The notes beneath the pieces were generated by a model, which did no database searches, was not told where the DNA came from, and saw only the letters and a list, made by a program, of their open reading frames with translations. The translations under genes were made by a program, and so were the position numbers. DNA of 64,000 nt from Agapetus fuscipes (Eukaryota > Arthropoda > Insecta > Trichoptera > Glossosomatidae), in the NCBI GenBank assembly GCA_951799405.1, contig OX637337.1, positions 16,304,347-16,368,346 on the forward strand, read 5' to 3'. Below, one piece after another: positions 56,101-62,025 of this stretch (positions within the stretch are counted from its first letter, which is position 1; each line of letters opens with the position of its first letter).

Positions 56101-57661
56101 AATGGGCAGTCCCACATTGACGTTTGCTCGCCTAGAAAAAAGTTCCAAATTCAAAAATGTTCCGATTGCATTGGAGGGATGAAAGGTAGAAACACTGGTT
56201 TTCCAAAGTTTTTTGTAATATTAAAAAGGCGGGATAATAATGGAGAGATATTTCAACCTAAAAAAAATAGTCTTGGTGGCTCTCAACCCTTGTGATGGGG
56301 GGCGCCATGCTTGACATGCCTGGTATACGGAAACACAAAAGTAGTATTTACCATTTGCGGAAAAAATCCTATTATTTTTTATTGTATACAACTCACATAT
56401 ATGTTGTACAGATTTAAATTTGACAAGTATAAGCCTAAAACTCTTATTAAAATTGGCAGATCAATTTAATGCACATAGTCAAGTAATGGTTACATATTAC
56501 TGTCTTTCTTTCTTTTCCAGCGACCCAAAATGTGGTGGTGCAGAAGTGCAAGATCCACAATGACGCCAGCATCGACATATCGAGTGATGGACGTCTGTTG
56601 GTAGCGCTCATGCTGCCTCAGAGATACCACACAACCAGGACCCTCACACATCAGCTGGGTAACTTTTTGTCCATACTTGACCTTTTCAGGCATCATTCAA
56701 GAGTCCAACCTGAGACTGTTCTGTTTTGTACTATTTATTAATGACCTTCCTGATGTAGCCACTAGGTCAGTCTCCCAGCCTCCGTGTTCTCTCTATCTCG
56801 CCTTGACTCATCATGATGTTATGTTTGTCACCACCAGGCATCTACTCTACTCCATTTCCTTTTTGTACTTTTTATTAATGCCCTATGTGATGCTGTGCTC
56901 ATATTTATCTTATCAAAGTCAATGCGTGAAATACGGCCCTTATACTTATTCTCCATACTTGATCTGTTTTGGCATTAGCCAAGGATCCAACCTGGAACCA
57001 ATCCTTTTTGTACTATTTGTGCTTGCTTTTATGCATTCATCGTGTTGTTATGCTTCTCTACTCCATGCTTGATCCATTCTGGCATCAGCGAAGGATCCAA
57101 CCTGGGACGGTTCCTTTTTGTGATATTTGTGCTCGCTATCTTGCATTTGTCATGTAATACTTGTCCCTACCAGGCATCTACTCGCTGGACTGGTCATGCC
57201 TGGGTGACTGTCTGTACACGACTGCGCTGGAGCAGAATGCAGTGTCGGTCTCGCTATCTCCGTGTGCTCGCTACCTCGCTGTGGGCCTTGGGGTGAAGAG
57301 GGTGGCTCTGCATTCCCCAGCCAGGGGCGCAATGGCTGTCATCTACAGGCTGGGACATTCAGACAAAACCGGTGAGTTTTATATTTCATTTATGATGATA
57401 ATTATTTGACTTATAGGTTGGTATGGATTCCTTGACTTATAGCTTAGACTTAAAACTTATGGTTAAGTTTCTTGCCCCTGTATGTAGAATCTCAATCAAA
57501 TGTTCAATCTCATTACAGACGGAGGTCTGTGGGCCGTGCGCCGCCTGGAGCAGAGCTGGGACATGGGCGTGACCTCCCTCAACTGCCTCCGCTGGGCACC
57601 ACAGCCCGGCCAGGGGCTCCTGCTGGCCATCAACACCGGTCAGCTCAAGATGCTCAGCTAA
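31923..57661 (+). CDS. AMBRA1: AMBRA1, WD40 receptor of autophagy and CUL4-DDB1 ligase (11 exons)
   Basis: Coding exons: 31923-32129, 36580-36638, 38976-39159, 39819-39991, 44630-44870, 46667-46800, 47774-50870, 53156-53285, 56521-56658, 57174-57371, 57519-57661. All introns are GT-AG, phases match, and the sum is 4704 nt (1567 residues; human AMBRA1 is about 1300). WD40 repeats appear in exons 2-5 ([32 protein letters not shown]) and again in exons 8-11 ([32 protein letters not shown]). Between them is a roughly 1100-residue low-complexity insertion. In the family the two halves close one propeller that binds DDB1; the protein recruits substrates such as D-type cyclins and supports Beclin-1/ULK1 autophagy. 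The stop falls right after the last blade. The least certain part is exon 1. Confidence 0.93.
32340..32397 (-). repeat. SINE family C fragment in intron 1
   Basis: gagcgccgttcttgtgtgtg and aaccgcaaggaccctcc match the family C body start. Confidence 0.5.
32741..34740 (-). mobile_element. RTE-like LINE, 5'-truncated, largest copy
   Basis: It runs from the family A tail (32741-32996; tail unit ATAATCT) through the 3' UTR and a 517-codon ORF to a truncation point near 34740. TTTCAGT on both sides (32734-32740 and 34734-34740) fits a target duplication. Direct junctions show that the family A repeat is its 3' terminus. Confidence 0.85.
33109..34662 (-). CDS. RTE-like LINE reverse transcriptase ORF2, 5' truncated
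   Basis: 517 codons from the first methionine; the frame is open further upstream to about 34725 ([17 protein letters not shown]). RT domain: GKSAGFDGI (18-26), FRPISLL (80-86), [13 protein letters not shown] (146-158), [10 protein letters not shown] (205-214), catalytic YADD (247-250), then [15 protein letters not shown]. The C-terminal [16 protein letters not shown] and [13 protein letters not shown] blocks and a final basic [10 protein letters not shown] follow. The N-terminal endonuclease is lost, so it is not autonomous, yet no stop or frameshift occurs, suggesting a recent insertion. It reads antisense to AMBRA1. Confidence 0.88.
   Translation of the reverse strand: MNIMKEEMKVSISRLKNGKSAGFDGINGEMLKAGGECVIDWMYELCKLCVNAGVVPMDWRKAVIVPIYKGKGDKKDCQNFRPISLLSIPGKVFCKVIIKNVILTTSERISDVQSGFMAGRGCVDQIFTLRQLVEKQLSVRRKLFTAFVDLEKAFDSVDRGMLWDVLKAYGVNGALLGAVHANYENSKACVRIDGEYSEWFEVYKGVRQGCVMSPWLFNIVMDKCVRDARLNDCGLMIGESKVSVLLYADDAVLVSDSAVELQTMLSRLNEALKGNHLKLNASKTKVLIFERDDESMNYEFKINGMNVDVVNEFVYLGSKFEKDGRMTGEFERRIMKGRCVLGATASIARNQNLSKNVRLAVHGGILVPTLMYGSEAWTVSEREISKVHTVEMDYLRSMIGKKRSDRVRNNFVREECGVRESVKVKIKRSMLRWFGHMERMSDERLTKKVYVAKIDGCRGRGRPRKVWMDQISEIANEWDIQSHNKRRTCMKKVMTLDEMKEVCKDRKKWRLICNGDF
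34817..35402. mobile_element. Foldback MITE with repeated AATAAGGCC words
   Basis: The ends GTGACCCAAATAAGGCCTA and its inverse bound 586 bp. The word AATAAGGCC or its complement recurs inside (near 35004, 35024, 35369), a possible sub-terminal binding site. No transposase and no clear target duplication. Confidence 0.6.
35589..35959. mobile_element. hAT-type MITE
   Basis: The ends share gagatgttatggatat inverted (left 35591, right to 35958). The 8-mers ttcttgac and atttggac on either side match at five of eight positions, a decayed hAT target duplication. It interrupts the L2-like LINE. Confidence 0.6.
36090..36537 (-). repeat. RTE tail repeat (family A) split by SINE D
   Basis: The tail-side part (about 36090-36155) and the head-side part from 36398 (tgctggatatgtacttacaa to gctcataccaaactgttagt) are adjacent in intact copies. 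Confidence 0.6.
36156..36397 (-). repeat. SINE family D copy
   Basis: From the ttttaaatagatttgtgaag tail through tcctggccag to the class II tRNA-like head (ccgccataacaccgac). Middle part diverged. Confidence 0.75.
36580..36638 (+). CDS. AMBRA1: AMBRA1 exon 2 (59 bp)
   Basis: Acceptor ttattttcag, donor gtaaga. Encodes [20 protein letters not shown], the first propeller strand; the Pro-Arg-Ser-Thr-Phe-Leu core is an AMBRA1 hallmark. It is too short to stand out in an ORF search and was found by requiring FSPDG to join exon 3 (GG|G ACT AAA). Confidence 0.93.
36659..36960 (+). repeat. SINE family B copy with broken B box
   Basis: Head tcgattgatagctcggttag, tgcattccatgcggagagct, then gtgttcgagggtgtcag, lacking the last part of the B-box arm. 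The body is standard through cgcaagaagttgcattgta. It lies 20 bp after AMBRA1 exon 2. Confidence 0.8.
36961..37350. other. Intron 2 sequence, nothing assigned
   Basis: Two similar blocks (about 37160-37185 and 37320-37345, sharing ggacttccgttgtttatgct-like sequence) suggest an old local duplication. Confidence 0.4.
37351..38272. mobile_element. hAT element, internally deleted
   Basis: The ends CAGCGGTTCCCGAAT and ATTCGGGAACCGCTG are inverted and CTCTAAGG is duplicated exactly on both sides. It is 922 bp with a remnant of the transposase C-terminus on the minus strand. Confidence 0.92.
37628..37816 (-). pseudogene. hAT transposase dimerisation-domain remnant
   Basis: 62 codons reading [20 protein letters not shown], then [18 protein letters not shown] sequence (here [17 protein letters not shown]). 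This is the hAT C-terminal region of ZBED/SCAND3-type transposases (T-Y-x-C-E-x-G-F-S). The frame lacks an upstream catalytic domain. Confidence 0.65.
38650..38905. repeat. Head-to-head inverted repeat before exon 3
   Basis: Arms of about 115 bp (38650-38765 and 38785-38905) are imperfect inverted copies: gagagtttctttttgggatc, tgtggtctattagagctgg and gtgatgggcttcatcagggt recur as complements. The spacer is about 20 bp. It lies 70 bp from the exon 3 acceptor. The element identity is unknown. Confidence 0.65.
38976..39159 (+). CDS. AMBRA1: AMBRA1 exon 3
   Basis: Residues 89-150, acceptor tcttccag, donor gtgagt. Encodes [30 protein letters not shown] and [15 protein letters not shown], blades 1-2 of the propeller. 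Strongly G/C-rich at third codon positions. Confidence 0.97.
39380..39690 (+). pseudogene. L2/CR1-like LINE 3' end in intron 3
   Basis: The frame reads [21 protein letters not shown], then [19 protein letters not shown], the A-G-P-x-x-W-N-x-L-P signature and following helix of non-LTR ORF2 C-termini, with a stop at 39653. The 3' tail (gcgctataaagaaatcacc) matches the insert in the SINE at 21780. Confidence 0.75.
39819..39991 (+). CDS. AMBRA1: AMBRA1 exon 4
   Basis: Residues 151-208, acceptor gtttttag, donor gtgaca. Begins GGSETW, continues [20 protein letters not shown] and [12 protein letters not shown], and ends at split codon AG|A (Arg). Confidence 0.97.
40140..40195 (-). ncRNA. Hammerhead-like motif of Penelope type
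   Basis: The minus strand reads TTGAAGAT, a GCCT/AGGC stem with loop CATT, GAAAATATTCGAGCATAAA. The order fits the hammerhead core with position 3 changed from C to T. It is followed by aagtgaattaaaac, similar to the sequences after the 15.3 and 29.9 kb motifs. Confidence 0.35.
40609..42725 (-). pseudogene. ZMYM1-like hAT transposase, disrupted
   Basis: The longest piece, 470 codons (42021-40609), has [20 protein letters not shown], then [25 protein letters not shown], and the C-terminal [20 protein letters not shown] dimerisation block. Upstream, beyond a family A insertion (42105-42350), other frames give [29 protein letters not shown] and [15 protein letters not shown], typical of the N-terminal half of ZMYM1-type proteins. 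At least one frameshift and a stop near 42580 add to the insertion, so it is inactive. Confidence 0.85.
42105..42350 (+). repeat. RTE tail repeat (family A) inside the hAT transposase
   Basis: Full-length and well preserved (ttccttgactaataggttgg to acttagattatagattat). No other LINE sequence accompanies it, so it either moved as a SINE or is an extreme 5' truncation. Confidence 0.9.
43020..43842 (+). pseudogene. Non-LTR retrotransposon ORF2 C-terminal remnant
   Basis: The frame reads [34 protein letters not shown] and [19 protein letters not shown]. It is broken by about 60 bp of unrelated sequence (43305-43372), then continues [25 protein letters not shown] and [20 protein letters not shown]. 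After a frameshift at 43640 it reads [20 protein letters not shown]. The L-G-I-x-I-D-x-x-L-x-(F/W) block and the I-K-P-x-x-x-Y motif belong to Jockey/CR1-type ORF2. Confidence 0.75.
43860..44629. other. Rest of intron 4, nothing assigned
   Basis: A tcatcatcatcaatggcaca block near 43930 looks like part of another dispersed repeat, but I could not delimit it. Confidence 0.4.
44630..44870 (+). CDS. AMBRA1: AMBRA1 exon 5
   Basis: Residues 208-288, acceptor tgttttcag, donor gtaact. [16 protein letters not shown] closes the N-terminal part of the propeller. Then a Gly/Pro-rich linker ([11 protein letters not shown]) leads into a helical [17 protein letters not shown] segment. Confidence 0.95.
45517..46535 (-). 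mobile_element. hAT-type MITE with nested SINE B
   Basis: The ends CAGTGGCGTGACTATC and GTAGGCACGCCACTG are inverted, with exact 8 bp duplication GGTATCAG (45509-45516, 46536-46543). In reverse it aligns along its whole length to 12196-12909, except for the SINE at about 45834-46155. Confidence 0.92.
45834..46155 (+). repeat. SINE family B, best-preserved copy
   Basis: The head has an intact A box (gatagctcaggtggtagag), tgcattccatg where the anticodon arm lies, and a perfect B box (gggttcgaatccc). The body and the end cactatatgtgtagctta are complete. The homologous MITE at 12196 shows the unoccupied site. Confidence 0.92.
46667..46800 (+). CDS. AMBRA1: AMBRA1 exon 6
   Basis: Residues 289-333, acceptor gcttgcag, donor gtgacc. 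Low complexity with a GCT-repeat alanine tract (SAAAAAV). It is placed by phase: exon 5 ends in phase 0 and the terminal AG joins C at 47774. Confidence 0.85.
47774..50870 (+). CDS. AMBRA1: AMBRA1 exon 7, giant central exon
   Basis: Residues 333-1365 in one open exon of 3097 nt, acceptor gtttgcag, donor gtaagt. Poly-proline segments come first ([27 protein letters not shown]), then a Ser/Thr/Asn-rich stretch with N4 tracts, and arginine-rich segments. One strongly hydrophobic, probably helical block lies at about residues 986-1036 ([12 protein letters not shown] ... LGLTCLLIM). Candidate dynein light chain motifs are RGVQT (789-793) and KTQT (1181-1184). It corresponds to the disordered insertion of the split propeller, where Beclin-1 contacts map in vertebrates. 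Confidence 0.93.
51070..51180 (+). pseudogene. RTE LINE ORF2 end, fragment
   Basis: Near-identical in sequence to the last codons of the 23.9 kb ORF (gaggaaatgaaagaagtgtg, aatggcggttaatctgtgat, gttggcggctagggtttt), in + orientation, cut off just before another RTE copy. Confidence 0.65.
51259..51798 (+). CDS. RTE LINE ORF2 C-terminal fragment
   Basis: 179 codons, open from upstream: [56 protein letters not shown] and [17 protein letters not shown]. The reverse transcriptase catalytic part is missing. It is more diverged from the 23.9 and 33.1 kb copies than they are from each other, so it may be a different subfamily. Confidence 0.75.
   Translation: MGTIGRIARNRKLTKNMRLAVHNGILVPTLMYGSEAWTVNECELSKVCTVEMAYLRAMAGKTLNDRVRNDWVMNECGIKENMRMKVQKSTMRWFGHLERMDDERLTKKVYKGNVRGKRGRGRPRKEWLDQIGEIAKEWNLQSENKRRVCMKKVMNIEEMKVVCKDRKKWRRICGGTGHP
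51828..52317. mobile_element. PIF/Harbinger-like MITE
   Basis: The ends AGGCTAGTTCGAACAAGGCG and the inverse of AGGCTTGTTCGCACAAGGCG extend over about 55 bp with few mismatches. TTA flanks both sides. The inside carries a 26 bp unit (ggactcgggcttgtccgtgg plus six bases) repeated nearly three times at about 52056-52135. Confidence 0.85.
53156..53285 (+). CDS. AMBRA1: AMBRA1 exon 8
   Basis: Residues 1366-1409, acceptor ttattccag, donor gtgaga. Reads [17 protein letters not shown], then [20 protein letters not shown], re-entering the propeller. Confidence 0.95.
53472..55921 (-). mobile_element. hAT element with GTF2IRD2-like transposase, nearly intact
   Basis: It starts CAGGGGTCTTCAACC, ends GGTTGAAGACCTTAG, and has the exact 8 bp duplication TCCTAGAG (53464-53471, 55922-55929). 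2450 bp, within the range of autonomous Charlie-type hAT elements. Confidence 0.93.
53657..55442 (-). pseudogene. GTF2IRD2-like hAT transposase with two frameshifts
   Basis: About 593 residues in three successive frames. Frame 1 (55442-55110) starts [16 protein letters not shown] and has a BED-like zinc finger (CLVCHE ... HYDTKH). Frame 2 (to 53935) has the catalytic region ([66 protein letters not shown]). Frame 3 (53938-53657) has the hAT C-terminal [20 protein letters not shown] block. The shifts near 55115 and 53936 each look like loss of one base in an A or T run, with no other stop. It is antisense to AMBRA1 in intron 8. Confidence 0.88.
56521..56658 (+). CDS. AMBRA1: AMBRA1 exon 9
   Basis: Residues 1409-1455, acceptor tcttttccag, donor gtaact. 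Reads [18 protein letters not shown] then [13 protein letters not shown], a typical WD40 strand pair. Confidence 0.95.
56666..57173 (+). repeat. Tandem pieces of a LINE RT domain in intron 9
   Basis: The RT motif S-G-x-x-Q-x-S-x-L-x-x-x-L-F-x-x-(F/L)-x-x-D-L-P occurs as [20 protein letters not shown] (about 56689). Related blocks are [17 protein letters not shown] (about 56970) and [17 protein letters not shown] (about 57079), each beginning with ccatacttga/ccatgcttga. Units 2 and 3 are spaced about 110 bp. A copy of the exon 10 start (ccaggcatctactc) is included at 56836. Confidence 0.7.
57174..57371 (+). CDS. AMBRA1: AMBRA1 exon 10
   Basis: Residues 1455-1521, acceptor ctaccag, donor gtgagt. 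Reads [35 protein letters not shown] and [14 protein letters not shown] similar acceptor plus the first exon bases occurs about 340 bp upstream within intron 9. Confidence 0.96.
57406..57450 (+). repeat. Two short family A heads in intron 10
   Basis: ttgacttataggttggtatg is followed at once by ttccttgacttatagcttag, apparently the head of one copy and the head fused to the tail of another. Confidence 0.6.
57519..57661 (+). CDS. AMBRA1: AMBRA1 exon 11 (last)
   Basis: Residues 1521-1567 plus stop, acceptor tcattacag. Reads [40 protein letters not shown] and QLKMLS, then TAA at 57659-57661. There is no sequence after the final blade. Confidence 0.96.
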
Positions 57662-57955
57662 GCTCACCACACACACAACACCACCAGCAATGGCAGGCCT
57701 CCCACCATACCCATCTGTACCCGAGTTTAAAGCATTGCATAAATTATTGACTTAAAACAGACCAGAACTCATTTTTACACAAATAGATGCTATATCTATA
57801 GATGCACCTAGTGTGACTTTATTGTAAACAGAGATGCATGGGTGAAACACAACAAAAATTCTCTGCAAAATTGGCATCCTTAAACATCGTGTCTGCGACA
57901 TTTTGCACACGACACACAATAAGTACACATGCCCTGGTGTCTTACCAACCAAAAC

Positions 57956-57961
57956 AATAAA
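57956..57961 (+). terminator. Candidate polyadenylation signal of AMBRA1
   Basis: AATAAA lies 295 bases after the stop codon. It is the first canonical signal in the 3' UTR; a downstream GT-rich element is not obvious. Confidence 0.5.
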
Positions 57962-58499
57962 AACACATGTGCATAATTTCCGTGCAGAGATGACGTTAAG
58001 TCAGGCCAACATTACTGAGAAATTTTGTAGCTTCTTCCGCGGGTCTCTGTTAACAACAAAGTCAGACTAGGACCATCTTTGTTTTCTTTCTAACTTGGGA
58101 TGATTTGTGCTTATGTAGGTTGAAACATATACATCATCTATTTGCATTAGAATAGTTTCAGGTTCACTTTTATTATATATCAATTGTATGAAAGACACAA
58201 CAGAGCTTCTGGGTCTTTTGTTTTTACGCAATGTTTTGTACCGGGGTAGAGAAGACTACAGAACTGCAAATACCTTGAGTATATACATGAATATTTGAAT
58301 TTGTAAGAAATAAAAGTATTGTAAGAATATTTGTTTCAAATAGAACCAAGGGCCATAATCTATGATTGTTTTTGAATATGAAATAAATAGATGGAAACAC
58401 AGGAGATGCAATTTTTTGTGTTTCCATGTATTAATTCAATTATTTTTAAATCCAAGATTGCTGCTTTTGATTGTAAACAACTCATACATTAGCATGAGA

Positions 58500-58690
58500 G
58501 GTTCACTGTCAATATGTCAAACCAGCCGGTGCATTTTCGCTTATATGTATTGCATTTGTACTTTTAAGAGAAAACCTGAAACTCAAATGAACATAATCTT
58601 GTAACTGTTTTTTGTGAAGCAGGTGTGGCATTGGCAGAAGTGTACCAGTTTTTACAGTATGAGTGCTCAGCCTCATACCAAAATTTTATT
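58500..58690 (-). repeat. RTE tail repeat (family A), diverged
   Basis: aaatgaacataatcttgtaa, gtgtggcattggcagaagtg and ctcagcctcataccaa match the family. A second tail piece lies at 58763-58800. Confidence 0.65.
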
Positions 58691-59049
58691 TAAGAAAAAT
58701 AATGACGCATTTAAATGGAAGAAGAATTTACACCGTTATATACATATATTATGTATCCCCTATTTAATCTAATCTAAGTCACAGAGATATATCAATATTT
58801 ATAGCACTTTTGCTAATGCCACCCATGTTTTTATCATACTAATCAATACCCAAGTATATAACTTTGGGCTTAACTCAACAGAAGCATTTCACCAAAAATG
58901 TAGGGACATTAAAACGCTCACCAGAGATTCTGTCTTAGTTCCTTATTTTACATATTTTGGCAAATACTACGGTTGAGATGAATATAAAATTGTATATTTT
59001 TTGGGTGCACACCTATGAAGAGGTTTTCAATTCAAAATGATTATTCACT

Positions 59050-59345
59050 GCCATTTTGAAAATAATAAGAAGTTTAATGCCCTTATTTGCTGTGAAAATT
59101 CCCCTACATTATAGGAAAATGCCCCTGTTTACGGGAAAAATAACCCAACTCAGTGAGGAACTTTCCCTGTTTATTTGCCCTATGTACTGTAAAAATCCCC
59201 TTTGTAAGGGGAAAAAAACATACTTGGGAATTATTACTGTTCACTTTAAAATGTCTTTATTTACGGGAAAACTAACCCTGTTCACTGGGGAAATATTCCT
59301 TCACTTATTCACCTTCCTACAGTAAAAATGCCCTTATGTACCTAC
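59050..59345 (+). repeat. Degenerate minisatellite
   Basis: Short units of the type cccctgtttacgggaaaaat recur about ten times with strong drift (59100, 59120, 59190, 59205, 59255, 59275, 59320, 59345). Alternating ccct and gggaaaa blocks give local inverted symmetry. Confidence 0.6.
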
Positions 59346-59849
59346 AGGGAAAATATCCCAATATACGTGAAAAATTAAAGCTTGTTGATTCTCGTTTTTA
59401 ACATAATAAATACATCTTAAGTGTTACTTTAATTATTCTAATGCATTTAAATATAAACTGAACTTGCTTTTGTCAAATGTACTGAATAGTTGTATTATTT
59501 ATATGGCATTTAAATTTCTGAGACACATTTTTGTTGTTGTTTTAGGTGAAGCCACTTTCTCGTTCATCTCAGACAGACACCAAATGTTTGATTATATTAA
59601 GCAAGAAGAAGGTTTTGTCTAAAGCTAATATTAGATAAAGCTTGATATGCTAAATGAGCTCTCGAATCTCTAATTAAAGTTAAAAACGGTACCTCAAACT
59701 AAAGTCAAGCTCTTTTTTTTAATCTTAGGCTGTATCCAACTGTAGTTTTTTTTACTTTGTCTAAAATAATTTGCTTCGCTATGTATTTCAGAGCTTTGTA
59801 TGGTTGATACAGTTGAAGTTAACGGCAGGCATTCAGATCGTGTGAATAC

Positions 59850-60010
59850 ATTAATTGTACTGAAACAATATAACTCAGGGAAGTACTTAAATCTTGCCTT
59901 GTGTGTAGCTGGCCCTCTGCTGTGGAATGCCCTACCCCACTAGCTTAGAGCTGTGGAGATTGCAAGTGCATTAAGATTGTAATTTTAGACAGATTTATTT
60001 AGGAGATGCT
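59850..60010 (+). pseudogene. Non-LTR LINE 3' ORF remnant
   Basis: The translation reads YNSGKYLNLALCVAGPLLWN ALP, then LRAVEIASALRL and TDLFRRCF after stops. The V-A-G-P-x-L-W-N-A-L-P signature marks the C-terminal end of L2/CR1-type ORF2. Confidence 0.65.
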
Positions 60011-60839
60011 TCATGAAATAGTGTTATTTTGTAATTTATTACAAAACTGAACCAAAATGATTGCCTTTCTTATAATTATTGTTTTAAGCTTTTGCTAAAA
60101 TTAGCTACAGATAAAACAACTGTCTAATATTTAACTGTTTCTATCGTTATATACCAAAAAGTTCTGCTTTTCAAACAGAATCTATTTTTTATAGGTTAGG
60201 AAACGAAATGACAAGCATTTTGTCTATTATTCGCTTAACAATGTTACTACATACATTTATTTGGTGTGCAATTATAAAGAAATTGCAAAAACATTTTTTT
60301 AAACTTTGTAATATTGTTTCCACTTTAGTTTTACAATACATTTTAAACTATATAGCGTAGGTATCCTATTCAAATAATGCATTGAAAAAAAGTTGCAATG
60401 CTTTAAAATAATGAAAACATATTATATATGACAGGAGCGGGCACTCTGTAGAAGCCAAAAAAGGTAAAAGCATGTAAATAATGGATTCAACTTACTAATT
60501 GGACCATTCTTTTGACTGATTTCATATTGATTTGATTTTTTCAGGCAAAGCCCTTGTGTCTTTACCGTTTTTGCTTCTATTGAGTGTACCCCTGATATTT
60601 GGTAGTATTAGTGATGTCCCCAAAGGGTACTCTATTAAGTAAGTTGTACCTTTGTGATCTTGGAAACGTTATGAATTGATGTCCTTTTTTTTTGAACTAA
60701 TAAATACCTTTTTATCATTATTGAAAATATCCACATCTTTTTTCTTTCATTCATCATTCACAACAAAGGAATTGACTTAATTCTTTTTTTAAGTAGATTG
60801 TGTATTTTACTTGCTTTTGAAATAGGGTATATCAGGTTA

Positions 60840-61200
60840 TAGGGCGCTCTCGGCTGGACGAAGGCGGGTGCTCCGCCCTCCTGAGGAATTTGGGCACGGG
60901 GTTCCGGAGCAGATGCTCGGGACGCAGGCCCGCCGCAAAGCAAGCAGCCAGGCGGGCGCTTTTGGCGGGTCGAGGGCAGGTGCTCCGCCCTCCAGAGGAA
61001 TCCGCCATGAGGGACTCAGGCGCGGCCAAGGGCTGGTGGCGCAGGAGATAACGGCAAAGCAGGCTTCCAGAGATGTATCTTCGGCCACGCCTGATCCCGT
61101 GCTGTTCGTCCAAGCTTTGAAGAGAGAGTGTCCTCTAGCGTCGGTGTCGGTGGGCTTTATCAACTCCCACCGGACCTGACGCGAAGCTTCTCCGGTTCTT
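60840..61200. other. GC-rich island with a duplicated block
   Basis: Much richer in G+C than its surroundings. gggtgctccgccctcctgag (60869) and aggtgctccgccctccagag (60979) are imperfect direct repeats about 110 bp apart. A 104-codon + frame (60868-61179) and minus frames overlap it; none shows a known domain. It could be a CpG-rich promoter or a transposon fragment. Confidence 0.45.
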
Positions 61201-61455
61201 TCCCCCTCTGTCGCTCTATCAACCGCTGTTTTTTCCTAATGCGTAGTTTTCATCAACGGCCGCTTTGTCCAGCCTCTTCTTTTTGACCCGGTTCATTTCT
61301 ATGGCTAAAGGTGCAATTCATTTTCCCTACTCCCAGGCATAATTTTTTGCCATTCACATGTATATTTATTTTCCCCATTTTGTCAATGACAGTGCATAGC
61401 TGGGACATCTTCTTCTTCTTTATAACAGATAGCTAGGACTTCAGCTACCTGACAG

Positions 61456-61505
61456 GTGGCAGACTGGCATGGGGCTGGACGGAGTGGTGGCAGACTGGCA
61501 TGGGA
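61456..61505 (+). repeat. Short tandem duplication
   Basis: ggtggcagactggcatggg occurs at 61456 and again at about 61486. Confidence 0.7.
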
Positions 61506-61549
61506 CTAGAGGAAGGCGTGGACAGGCATCAGCGGCTGCAGTTGATCTA

Positions 61550-62023
61550 CACCGCCGGACAAAAAAAATTACGAGTTACCTGCTACCGCACCGCTTGACT
61601 TTACTGAACCCTTTTTCTAAGAAATCCTTTATTGATACCTCTTTCTTTTGTTCGATAAATTAAGGACACATAGTGTCCTTAATTTTGTTATAAAAAATAA
61701 AGGTGAATTCACTAAGTATTCAATATTTTTAAATTTTATAAATATGTTTAAATTTTAAACTTTTATTATTCCATCACAAACACTGGACTTTAAATGAACC
61801 GTTATGGATCTCTAAGGTTCGGGTAATCTAATACCTGATATATAATGCCAATTTCTAACTACAATAATTCATGAGTAAGATTTTTTAGTTTAACCTTGAA
61901 GTAAGGAGTAGTCATCACATAATGTCAAACAATACAAAAAAACTAATTAAATATCAAGAATAATTCATTATATGTCAATTTTAGTTTTTTTTGAGGGCTC
62001 GTAATTTTTTTTGTCCGGGGGTG
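61550..62023. mobile_element. Tc1/mariner-like MITE
   Basis: The 26 bp ends CACC(G/C)CCGGACAAAAAAAA plus TTACGAG are inverted with one mismatch, flanked by TA on both sides (61548-61549, 62024-62025). 474 bp, no transposase. Inside, AAATTAAGGACAC and its complement form a palindrome at 61657-61685. Confidence 0.88.
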
Positions 62024-62025
62024 TA

